Origin: Candidatus Hydrogenedentota bacterium
GTDB taxonomy: Bacteria; Hydrogenedentota; Hydrogenedentia; Hydrogenedentales; CAITNO01
NCBI GenBank assembly: GCA_029554925.1
Contig: JAKPUV010000451.1
Location: 1-13,835, forward strand
Reading direction: 5' to 3'
Length of the DNA stretch: 13,835 bases
The notes under the pieces are model-generated. The model was not told the origin of the DNA and did not search any database. It saw only the letters and a list, made by a program, of their open reading frames with translations. The first letter of the stretch is position 1. Every line of letters starts with the position of its first letter. The position numbers and the translations under genes are program-made. Below are positions 1 through 6,295 of the stretch, piece after piece.

Positions 1-6
1 GGGTCT

Positions 7-34
7 TTGATTCAGGCGCAAATTGTGGTATACT
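7..34 (+). promoter_or_regulatory. Putative sigma70-type promoter for murC-ftsQ-ftsZ
   Basis: TTGATT (7-12) and TATACT (29-34) are separated by 16 nt, and a TG one base before the -10 makes it an extended -10 element (GTGGTATACT, 25-34). Transcription would start near 41, leaving about a 30-nt leader before the GTG at 72. The stretch is clearly AT-richer than the genes. Only 50 bases upstream are visible, so an upstream operon partner such as murG cannot be excluded. Confidence 0.5.
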
Positions 35-71
35 CAGGCCCGGACACAATATGTTGCGTTCGGAGGTGCCT

Positions 72-1526
72 GTGAACGGTTTGAAGCGGAAAGTGCATTT
101 CGTGGGCGTGGGCGGGATCGGCATGAGCGGCCTCGCCGAGATCCTGCTTAACCTCGGCTACGACGTTTCCGGTTCAGACATCAAAGCGACAAGCATCACA
201 GACCGGCTCCAGACCCTCGGACTGGAGTTTCACGAGGGGCACCGTGCGGAGAACGTGGGGGATGCGGGGATACTGGTGGTGTCCGCGGCCGTGGCCTCCG
301 ACAACGAGGAGGTCGTCTCCGCGCGCGCGCGGGCCATTCCGGTCATCCACCGCAGCGACCTGCTTGCCGACCTGATGCGCCTCAAGCCGCACGCGGTGGC
401 CGTGGGCGGCACGCACGGCAAGACGACCACCACCTCCATGATCAGCGCGGTGATGGACGTGGCGAACATCGGCGCCACGAGCATCGTGGGGGGCATCCTC
501 CACCGCAGCGGCACCAACGCCCGCTGGGGCACGGGGGACTACCTGGTCGCCGAGGCCGACGAGCACGACGGGTCGTTCCTCCGGCTCCACCCGACCATTG
601 CCGTGGTCACCAACATGGACGCGGAGCATCTCGAATACTACGGCACCCTCGACCGCATCAAGCGCGCCTTCACGGACTTCTGCAACAGCGTCCCGTTCTA
701 CGGCTACAGCATCGTGTGCGGGGACGACGCGAACACCCGCGACACCCTCGGCGAGATCGAGAGCGTCTGCATCACCTACGGCACCGAAGGGGGCGTGTCG
801 CTGCTGGGGCGCGACGTGTCGCTCTGCGACGCGCCGGGCGCGGCGAGCCCGGCGCAGCGCCTGGCCGGCCTGCGCACCCGTTTCACCGTCGAGTGCCGCG
901 ACGAGCGCCTGGGCCCCGTCGGCGTCCTGGGCGCGCTGGAGATCGGCGCCGTGGGCGTCCACAACGTGCGCAACGCGTTGGCCGCCTGCGCTGTGGGGCT
1001 GTGCCTTGGCATGCGCTTCGGCGTGATCGCCGCGGGCCTGCGCCAGTACGACGGCGTGGAGCGCCGCCTCCAGCCGCGCGGCGAGCGCCGGGGCGTGCTG
1101 GTGGTGGAGGACTACGCGCACCACCCCACGGAGATCATGAGCACCCTCGAGGCGGTCCGCTGGATATCCCCCCGGCGGATCGTCGTCGTCTTCCAGCCCC
1201 ACCTTTACAGCCGGACCAAGTTCTTCTGCGACGACTTCGCGCGCGCCCTCTCCTCGGTGGACCGCGCCGTCGTCACCGACATCTACCCGTCGCGCGAGGC
1301 CCCCATGCCCGGGGTGGACGCGTGCATGATCGTGGACGCCGCCCGCGCGGCCGGCGCGCAGTCGGTGGACCTCGTGCGCGACATGCGCGACGTGCCCGGC
1401 GCGCTGGCGGACGGGCTGGAGGCCGGCGACGTGGTGCTGGTGATGGGCGCGGGCAGCATCAACCAGATCTGCGGCCCCCTCCTCGACGCGCTGGAGCGGG
1501 GCGCGGGCAAAGGGGGGACGCCATGA
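72..1526 (+). CDS. murC: UDP-N-acetylmuramate--L-alanine ligase MurC
   Basis: This cytoplasmic ATP-dependent ligase adds L-alanine to UDP-MurNAc, the first amino-acid step of peptidoglycan precursor synthesis. Family motifs appear in order (numbered from the possible ATG at 51; subtract 7 for the chosen start): the N-terminal UDP-binding loop GVGGIGMSG (19-27), the ATP loop GTHGKTTT (120-127), EADEHDGSF (168-176), NMDAEHLEYY (188-197), GVHNVRNAL (302-310), GVERRLQPRGE (335-345), EDYAHHPTEI (353-362) and FQPHLYSRT (381-389). The length of 484 aa is normal. I prefer GTG at 72 because GGAGG (62-66) sits 5 nt upstream, whereas ATG at 51 has no ribosome site and lies close to the predicted transcript start. 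The frame is open to the left edge, so a longer form is not strictly excluded. The stop overlaps the next start (ATGA), which points to translational coupling with ftsQ. Confidence 0.96.
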   Translation: MNGLKRKVHFVGVGGIGMSGLAEILLNLGYDVSGSDIKATSITDRLQTLGLEFHEGHRAENVGDAGILVVSAAVASDNEEVVSARARAIPVIHRSDLLADLMRLKPHAVAVGGTHGKTTTTSMISAVMDVANIGATSIVGGILHRSGTNARWGTGDYLVAEADEHDGSFLRLHPTIAVVTNMDAEHLEYYGTLDRIKRAFTDFCNSVPFYGYSIVCGDDANTRDTLGEIESVCITYGTEGGVSLLGRDVSLCDAPGAASPAQRLAGLRTRFTVECRDERLGPVGVLGALEIGAVGVHNVRNALAACAVGLCLGMRFGVIAAGLRQYDGVERRLQPRGERRGVLVVEDYAHHPTEIMSTLEAVRWISPRRIVVVFQPHLYSRTKFFCDDFARALSSVDRAVVTDIYPSREAPMPGVDACMIVDAARAAGAQSVDLVRDMRDVPGALADGLEAGDVVLVMGAGSINQICGPLLDALERGAGKGGTP

Positions 1527-2308
1527 TGGCCGGGACCGCGGGGGCCTACGTCCCGCCCAGAAGGGCGCCGCGCCGCGCCTGGAAGCTGCGGCACGCCATC
1601 GAGGCGCTGTTTGCCCTCACCGTGGTGGCCCTTCTGCTGGGGGCGTTTGGGGTTTATCTTCTGAGCGAGCGGATTCTCGTCATCAAGGAGGTGCGCTTCG
1701 AGGGGAACGAGTATCTCTCGGACCAGCAGATCCTTGAGGCGGCGAACGTCACCGACACGGACACCTTCTTCAGCCTGGACACGCGGGCGATCCGCGCGCG
1801 GGTGCTGAAGATGCCCTACATCAAGAGCTGCGAGGTCAGGCGCATGGGCCTGAGCGCCGTGCTCATCAGCGTGACCGAGCGCGCCCCCGTCGTGTCTGTC
1901 ATGGTGAACAACCATGTCTACGAGCTGGACCAGGACTTCCGGGTGCTGCGCGAGGTGCATCCCCTGGCGCCGCCCACCGGCCCCCTGGTGACAAACCTTC
2001 CCGGGCTGAACGCGGTGGTGCCCGGCCAGCATGTGTCCCACCCGGTGCTCAGCCGGGCCGTGGAGCTGTGGCGGGCCTTCTCCGCGGCCCCGGTCGCCCA
2101 GCAGCTCACGCTCTCCGAAATCAGCGGCCGAGGCGCAAACGAGCTGATCATGGTCTTCAACGAGCTGCCCTACGAGACGCGCTGGGGCCGGGACGATTTT
2201 CCCGCCCAGGTCAGGCGTTTCGAGGCGCTGCTGCGGGAGAAGCAGGGGAAGCTGCCCTGCGGGGAATATCTCGACATGAGGTATGACGCGGACATTGTGT
2301 GCAAATGA
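1523..2308 (+). CDS. ftsQ: Cell division protein FtsQ/DivIB
   Basis: This is a bitopic divisome protein that links early and late division proteins in the periplasm. The 261-aa product has a basic cytoplasmic tail (about 1-25, PPRRAPRRAWKLR), one transmembrane helix (about 26-48), a POTRA domain starting at IKEVRFEGNEYLS (about 54-66) and running to about 120, then the FtsQ beta domain to the C-terminus. Size and order match the family. Overall sequence conservation in FtsQ is low, so the call rests on POTRA, TM and position. The start overlaps the murC stop by 4 nt, with an AGGGGGG ribosome site at 1511-1517. A second ATG follows at 1526. Any reading that extends upstream in this frame runs inside murC and is not real. 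Confidence 0.92.
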   Translation: MMAGTAGAYVPPRRAPRRAWKLRHAIEALFALTVVALLLGAFGVYLLSERILVIKEVRFEGNEYLSDQQILEAANVTDTDTFFSLDTRAIRARVLKMPYIKSCEVRRMGLSAVLISVTERAPVVSVMVNNHVYELDQDFRVLREVHPLAPPTGPLVTNLPGLNAVVPGQHVSHPVLSRAVELWRAFSAAPVAQQLTLSEISGRGANELIMVFNELPYETRWGRDDFPAQVRRFEALLREKQGKLPCGEYLDMRYDADIVCK

Positions 2309-2314
2309 CACGGC

Positions 2315-2343
2315 CGGGGGCGGGCCGGCGGGCGGCGCCCCCG
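2315..2343 (+). other. GC-rich hairpin between ftsQ and ftsZ
   Basis: CGGGGGCG (2315-2322) pairs perfectly with CGCCCCCG (2336-2343) around a 13-nt G-rich loop. No U-run follows, so it is not a classical terminator. It lies directly upstream of the ftsZ ribosome site GAAAGG (2352-2357). It could be a processing or stability element that separates ftsQ and ftsZ expression, but that role is inference. Confidence 0.4.
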
Positions 2344-2365
2344 AAACCAGCGAAAGGCCCACCGA

Positions 2366-3784
2366 ATGAGCGAGCGAGACAGACGCGGCGAGTTTGACAC
2401 CTTCGACCAGCACGCGGTCATCAAGGTGTGCGGCATCGGCGGGGGCGGGTGCAACTCCGTGGACCGCATGATTGAGGCGGGCCTCTCCGGGGTGCAGTTC
2501 ATCGCCATCAACACGGACGCCCAGTCCCTCAAGAAGTCCAAGGCGGAGATCCGGGTGCAGATCGGCACCAAGAGCAGCAACGGCCTCGGCGCGGGCGCCA
2601 ACCCCGAGGCCGGCCGCGCCGCCTGCGAGGAGGACCGCGACGAGGTGCGCACCGTGCTCCAGGGGGCCGACATGGTCTTTCTGGCCCTCGGCCTCGGTGG
2701 CGGCACCGGCACCGGCGCCGCCCCCATCGTGGCCGAGGAGGCCATGGCGAGCGGCGCGCTCGTTTGCGCCATTGTGACGCTCCCGTTCTCCTTCGAGGCC
2801 TCCCTGCGCATGGAGAACGCCCTCAAGGGGCTCGAGCAGCTGGAGAAGCACGTGGACACCCTCATCGTGGTGCCCAACGACCGCATCGCCGAGTTGAGCC
2901 GGCCCGACACCTTCCTGCTGGACGCCTTCCGCCACGGCGACGAGGTGCTCCACAACGGCGTGCGCGCCATCACCGAGCTCATCACGGTGGTGGGGCTCAT
3001 CAACGTGGACTTCAAGGACCTGCGCACCATCATGCTGGCCAAGGGGCGCGCCCTCATGGGCATCGGCATGGCCGAGGGCGACGACCGCGCCATCCGCGCG
3101 GCCCGCGAGGCCATCGTGTGCCCCCTGCTGGAGCAGTCCGACATCAACGGCGCCAAGGGCGTCATCATTAACGTGCGCGGCGGCAAGGACCTCCGCATGC
3201 AGGAGGTCACCGAGGCCATCCAGTTCATCAAGGAGAACGCCCCCGACGCCAACATCATCTTCGGCGTCGTTGTCGAGAAGGACGAGCTGCCCGAGGTGCA
3301 GATCACGGTGATCGCCGCCGGTTTCCCGCACAAGGACGTCTCCTCCTACGTCAACCGCGCCCCGAGGCCCGCCACGGTTCCCTTTGCCACGGCACCGGCG
3401 GCGGCTCCGGTGCCCGCGGCCCCGCCGGCCCCCGCAGTTGCCGCGCCCGCTGCGGCGGCGGAGGGCAAAGCCACGGCCCAGGCCCCCCCGCCGGCCCCCG
3501 ACGCGGCGCCCGCCCCGCCGTCCGGGCCGACCGCACAGGCGCCGTCTCCGGCCGCCGCGCCGCCGGCCGACCGCCAGCCGGAACGTGCCGCAGCCCCCGC
3601 GAAGCCCGCCGCGCCCCCGCAGAAAGCCGCGGCGGCCCCGGCGAAGACGGGCGAGCAGCTCACCATTGACAACACGGACCAGGGGGGCTTCCGGACCGTG
3701 TTTCAGGATGCGGCCCCCAAAGACCGGTCCAACGACTCGCGCATTCCCGCCTTCCTGCGCAAACGCTTCAACGGGGGCAAATGA
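2366..3784 (+). CDS. ftsZ: Cell division protein FtsZ
   Basis: This tubulin-like GTPase polymerises into the Z-ring. The 472-aa product has the Rossmann loop GIGGGGCNSV (23-32), the tubulin signature GGGTGTGAAP (111-120), and the T7 loop NVDFKD (213-218) with both catalytic aspartates. The GTPase core ends near 330. An unusually Ala/Pro-dominated, low-complexity linker of about 100 residues (about 331-430) follows. The C-terminus carries the conserved anchor-binding peptide RIPAFLRKRF (459-468). Ribosome site GAAAGG lies 8 nt before the ATG. It is the last gene of the cluster, followed by a strong terminator. ftsA is not its upstream neighbour, although the C-terminal peptide implies that some membrane tether exists. 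Confidence 0.98.
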   Translation: MSERDRRGEFDTFDQHAVIKVCGIGGGGCNSVDRMIEAGLSGVQFIAINTDAQSLKKSKAEIRVQIGTKSSNGLGAGANPEAGRAACEEDRDEVRTVLQGADMVFLALGLGGGTGTGAAPIVAEEAMASGALVCAIVTLPFSFEASLRMENALKGLEQLEKHVDTLIVVPNDRIAELSRPDTFLLDAFRHGDEVLHNGVRAITELITVVGLINVDFKDLRTIMLAKGRALMGIGMAEGDDRAIRAAREAIVCPLLEQSDINGAKGVIINVRGGKDLRMQEVTEAIQFIKENAPDANIIFGVVVEKDELPEVQITVIAAGFPHKDVSSYVNRAPRPATVPFATAPAAAPVPAAPPAPAVAAPAAAAEGKATAQAPPPAPDAAPAPPSGPTAQAPSPAAAPPADRQPERAAAPAKPAAPPQKAAAAPAKTGEQLTIDNTDQGGFRTVFQDAAPKDRSNDSRIPAFLRKRFNGGK

Positions 3785-3803
3785 TCTGAACCCGGAAACA
3801 AAA

Positions 3804-3845
3804 CGCGCCGGGGCGGCAACAGTGCCGTCCCGGCGCGCGTTTTTT
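3804..3845. terminator. Intrinsic terminator, likely bidirectional
   Basis: A 15-bp GC-rich stem (3804-3818 with 3823-3837, one G-U pair) closes a 4-nt ACAG loop and is followed by six T (3840-3845), ending ftsZ transcription on the plus strand. On the minus strand the same stem is followed by TTTTGTTT, so it should also end the transcript of the 66-aa gene that converges on it from the right. Confidence 0.9.
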
Positions 3846-3851
3846 CGGGGC

Positions 3852-4052
3852 CTATTCCTCCGTGATGCTCTGGTTGCACACGTCGCAGAATTTGGTCTTC
3901 GAGAAGGTCATGGCCAGCCACATGGGGAGCCACAGGCCGAAGGTGCAAAGCGTGAGGACCAACTGGCCGCCGTGGTTCACGGGGTTGATGTGCCAGGAGA
4001 CGTCTTTCCTGCAATGCTCACAGTAACAGGAACCCTTCTTATCGCTTGTCAT
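3852..4052 (-). CDS. LITAF-like zinc-ribbon small membrane protein
   Basis: The 66-aa protein has an N-terminal knuckle CYCEHC (9-14, giving C11-x2-C14), a hydrophobic stretch of about 22 residues (29-50), then a second knuckle CDVC (56-59). CxxC, a membrane-dipping helix, then CxxC is the layout of the LITAF domain, in which the two halves form one zinc ribbon and the hydrophobic part lies in the membrane. AAGGA sits 8 nt before the ATG, a good ribosome site. It converges on ftsZ and shares the terminator. It is probably the last gene of the rny operon, about 120 nt after the preceding gene. Its function is unknown. It could also be read as an ordinary one-TM protein with two unrelated CxxC motifs. 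Confidence 0.75.
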   Translation of the reverse strand: MTSDKKGSCYCEHCRKDVSWHINPVNHGGQLVLTLCTFGLWLPMWLAMTFSKTKFCDVCNQSITEE

Positions 4053-4171
4053 GGATGCAGTCCTTGATCATTGAAAAAACATGCGGTGGGATGGTCCGCG
4101 CAACCGGGCGGACACACCTCCTGCGGGGATGAATGAGGGGGGATGGAACGCGCGCCGGACGCGCGGCCGGA

Positions 4172-4525
4172 TCAAATCAGAAGCTGGCGCTTCAGCAGCA
4201 GGAGGGAACGGTTGTGTCCTGGACGGAGTCCCGACAAGATGCCCTGGCCGACACAGCGGCCCGCGGAAGGGGGCATCCCCTGAAAGGCCTGCGCTGCGGG
4301 GGCCGAGAGGGGAGCGCGGGAGCGCGCGGGGGCGAGGGCGCCCACAGAGACCTCCAGGGCGGGAACCGGGCAGACCCCCGGCTGGTCCTCCGGAACTGCG
4401 GGGGATCCGGTGGGGGAGAGGAGGGGGGACGGTCCGGGGAGGACCGCCTGGCAGAAGAGCGCCCCGGCGAGGGCGCATGCCGCCCACACAACGAAAACCG
4501 TGCGCTGTGTCCGATTCTGCTTCAT
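4172..4525 (-). CDS. Hypothetical secreted or membrane-anchored protein
   Basis: I do not recognise this 117-aa product. It starts with a basic tip (MKQNRTQR) and a hydrophobic helix (about 9-26, ending ALFCQA), like a signal peptide or signal anchor. A long Pro/Ala/Ser-rich, probably disordered region follows, and the C-terminal end is Leu-rich and basic (LLLLKRQLLI). Third codon positions are GC-rich like the neighbours, which supports coding. ATG at 4525 is chosen because the residues before it belong to a putative -10 box. The frame could also open at TTG 4549. No ribosome site is evident, so it may be translated from a leaderless message or by coupling to the upstream gene, which ends 28 nt earlier. 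Without homologues it could still be a chance open frame. Confidence 0.5.
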   Translation of the reverse strand: MKQNRTQRTVFVVWAACALAGALFCQAVLPGPSPLLSPTGSPAVPEDQPGVCPVPALEVSVGALAPARSRAPLSAPAAQAFQGMPPSAGRCVGQGILSGLRPGHNRSLLLLKRQLLI

Positions 4526-4532
4526 GGGAAAG

Positions 4533-4542
4533 AGTATACCAC
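4533..4542 (-). promoter_or_regulatory. Putative extended -10 element
   Basis: On the minus strand GTGGTATACT (4542-4533) is identical over 10 nt to the element upstream of murC (25-34). It would place the transcript start at about 4526, directly at the ATG of the 117-aa gene (4525), giving a leaderless mRNA. No good -35 box is visible at 16-18 nt, as is tolerated for extended -10 promoters. Confidence 0.35.
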
Positions 4543-4553
4543 GCCCCAATTCG

Positions 4554-5366
4554 TCAGCGGTCCAGAAGCAGGGACTTCACAACGGCCAGATACTCGCGCA
4601 GGCAGGCATTGGGCAGCAGATACCAAGGGGTCGGCGCGGCCACCGGGAGGAGTTCAATTCCGGCGCGCCGCGCGAGCAGGCGCACCCGGAAAAGGTGGAA
4701 CCCGCTGGTGACAACGGCCACGCGGGGCTTCCCCGTCGCGAAGGCCCCCGTCGCTTCCAGCACGGCCCGGGAATTGCGCAGGTTCTCCGCCGTGCTGGTC
4801 GCCCGGTCCTCCGGAAGGATGCGCTCCTGGGCCACCCCGGCCTTCACGAGAAAAGTCCTCATGGCCACGGCCTCGGTGATCGTTTCCCCCGGTCCCCTGC
4901 CGCCCGAGACCACGGCGCGGGCGCCGGGATTTTCGCGCAGGTAGTCCGCCGCCGTCTCCAGCCGCCGCCGGAGGGTTTCCGAGGGCCGGTCGCCGTGGAG
5001 CCCCGCCCCGAGCACCACCACCCAGTCGCACGGGGGGCATGCCGGCGGGAAGGCCCCGGCGCACAGCAGGACGCACACCGCGGCGAAGGAAAGGAGCCAG
5101 AGCGCGCCGCAGGCGAGGAAGACCCGCCTCGGAACGCGCCAGCGGGGCGACACGGCCACGGCCCATTGAAACCGCAGGGCGGCTCCCATGAGCAGCAGCA
5201 CCCCGCCCAGCAGGCCGGGAAGCAGGATGCCCGTGTTCAGGCCCCCGCCCGCCGCAAGCAGCGCCCCGGTGTCCAGCAGTCCGGCCGCCCCTGCGGCCGC
5301 CAAGCCCCAAGCGACGGCGCGGTTCTTGGAGCGCGGCGCTCGGCTTTTGGTCTCGGTGCGGCTCAT
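4554..5366 (-). CDS. DUF218 (YdcF/SanA/ElyC-like) membrane protein
   Basis: The 270-aa protein has three likely N-terminal membrane helices (about 17-37, 44-62, 80-104) and a C-terminal DUF218 domain (about 114-260). Visible family motifs are VVVLGAG (116-122), SGGRG (154-158) followed by acidic residues E161 and E165, STAENLRNS (181-189), and TSGFHLFR (200-207). E. coli relatives ElyC and SanA affect envelope integrity and lipid-carrier-linked wall synthesis, but the enzymatic reaction is not settled, so no reaction is assigned. The ATG overlaps the stop of the recombinase gene (ATGA), so it belongs to the same operon and is probably translationally coupled to it. Confidence 0.88.
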   Translation of the reverse strand: MSRTETKSRAPRSKNRAVAWGLAAAGAAGLLDTGALLAAGGGLNTGILLPGLLGGVLLLMGAALRFQWAVAVSPRWRVPRRVFLACGALWLLSFAAVCVLLCAGAFPPACPPCDWVVVLGAGLHGDRPSETLRRRLETAADYLRENPGARAVVSGGRGPGETITEAVAMRTFLVKAGVAQERILPEDRATSTAENLRNSRAVLEATGAFATGKPRVAVVTSGFHLFRVRLLARRAGIELLPVAAPTPWYLLPNACLREYLAVVKSLLLDR

Positions 5367-6265
5367 CCCCGGGGGTGGAACTCCTTGTGGGCGCGGGTGA
5401 GCCGCTCGACGCTCACATGCGTGTATATCTGCGTGGTGCTGATGTCCGAATGGCCCAGCAGCTCCTGCACCGCCCGGAGGTCGGCCCCGTTGTCCAGCAG
5501 GTGCGTAGCGAAGGAATGCCGAAGCATGTGCGGCGTCACATTGCGGAGGATGCCCGCGCCGCGGGCGTGGCGCTTCACCGTCTGCCAGACCGCGGTGCGC
5601 GGCAGGCCCCGCCCCCGGTCGTTGATGAAGACGTGCGGCCCCGCGGGATTCCAGTCCGCGCGCAGTCCGATCCAGGCGCGCAGCTTGTCGAGCGCGGCCC
5701 GGCCCAACGGGACGATGCGGGTCTTCGCCCCCTTCCCCCGGACCCGGACGCAGGCCTCCTCGAGCGAGACGTCGCGCAGGGTGAGTCCGGCGGCCTCGGA
5801 AAGGCGCAGCCCGCAGGAGTAGAAGAGCTCCAGAAGCGCCGCGTCGCGCACGCCCTCCGGTGTTCCAGTGTCGGGCGCCGCCAGGAGGCGCTCCACCTCC
5901 TCCTTTCCCAGCCAGTGGGGCAGGGCGCGCGGGGCGCGGGGGCTGTCAAAGGTCTCCGAGGGGTCCGCCTCCGCGAGCCGCTCCCGCGCGAGAAAGCGGT
6001 GGAAGCGGCGGATGGCGGTCAGGTGGCGGGCCACGGAGCGCGGGCCGAGCCCGGCGTCGCCCAGGGCGAGCAGGTGGTCCGAGATGTCCTCGCGGACCAC
6101 GTCGTCCGGGCGCTCCACGCCCGCCTCGGCGAGACCGGCGAGGTAGGCCCTCAGGTCCGCGCCGTACGCCGCCAGGGTGCGTTCGGACAGACCGTCCTCG
6201 AACACGGCCGACTCCAGGAAGCGGTCGAGGGCGCGGTCCAGCTCCGATGCGTGCGCCTCATCCAT
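5363..6265 (-). CDS. xerD: Tyrosine recombinase XerC/XerD family
   Basis: The 300-aa protein has an N-terminal SAM-like core-binding domain (about 8-95) and a C-terminal catalytic domain (about 115-295). The full catalytic set is present: R154 (GLRLSE), K178 (RGKGAKTR), H246 and R249 (HMLRH), H272 (LGHSDISTTQIYTHV) and nucleophile Y281. Length and motifs are those of the chromosome-dimer resolvases XerC/XerD rather than phage or integron integrases. Which of the two it is cannot be decided from one sequence, so the symbol is tentative. It lies 30 nt after rny and overlaps the DUF218 gene, with no mobile-element boundaries around it. This supports a housekeeping role in resolving chromosome dimers at dif before division. 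No dif-like site was seen in the window. Confidence 0.9.
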   Translation of the reverse strand: MDEAHASELDRALDRFLESAVFEDGLSERTLAAYGADLRAYLAGLAEAGVERPDDVVREDISDHLLALGDAGLGPRSVARHLTAIRRFHRFLARERLAEADPSETFDSPRAPRALPHWLGKEEVERLLAAPDTGTPEGVRDAALLELFYSCGLRLSEAAGLTLRDVSLEEACVRVRGKGAKTRIVPLGRAALDKLRAWIGLRADWNPAGPHVFINDRGRGLPRTAVWQTVKRHARGAGILRNVTPHMLRHSFATHLLDNGADLRAVQELLGHSDISTTQIYTHVSVERLTRAHKEFHPRG

Positions 6266-6295
6266 GGGCGGTTTCCGCGGGGCGTTCCGCCCCGG

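Noticed and set aside
1..75. Frame-1 open stretch ending in TGA at 73-75, overlapping GTG 72, as the tail of an upstream gene such as murG
   Set aside because: Its codons are AT-ended, unlike every gene here, and it contains a good promoter. The geometry is suggestive, but only 24 codons are visible.
1283..3331. 682-aa minus-strand open frame opposite murC-ftsQ-ftsZ
   Set aside because: Low-complexity His/Gly/Ala/Leu-rich translation typical of the antisense of GC-rich genes; no motif.
3360..3640. Ala/Pro low-complexity stretch in ftsZ as a possible insertion or frameshift
   Set aside because: The frame is intact and resumes in the canonical C-terminal peptide; it is the variable FtsZ linker.
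4400..4439. Second G-run cluster fitting a G-quadruplex pattern
   Set aside because: Loops of 6-7 nt and general GC richness make it weak; it lies inside a candidate coding region.
4081..4944. Plus-strand open frames over 4081-4944
   Set aside because: Arg/Gly/Pro-rich translations opposite the 117-aa and DUF218 genes; judged chance frames.
5363..6265. Tyrosine recombinase as a sign of a mobile element
   Set aside because: XerC/D length and motifs, operon overlap with neighbours, and no att repeats, tRNA or phage genes nearby.
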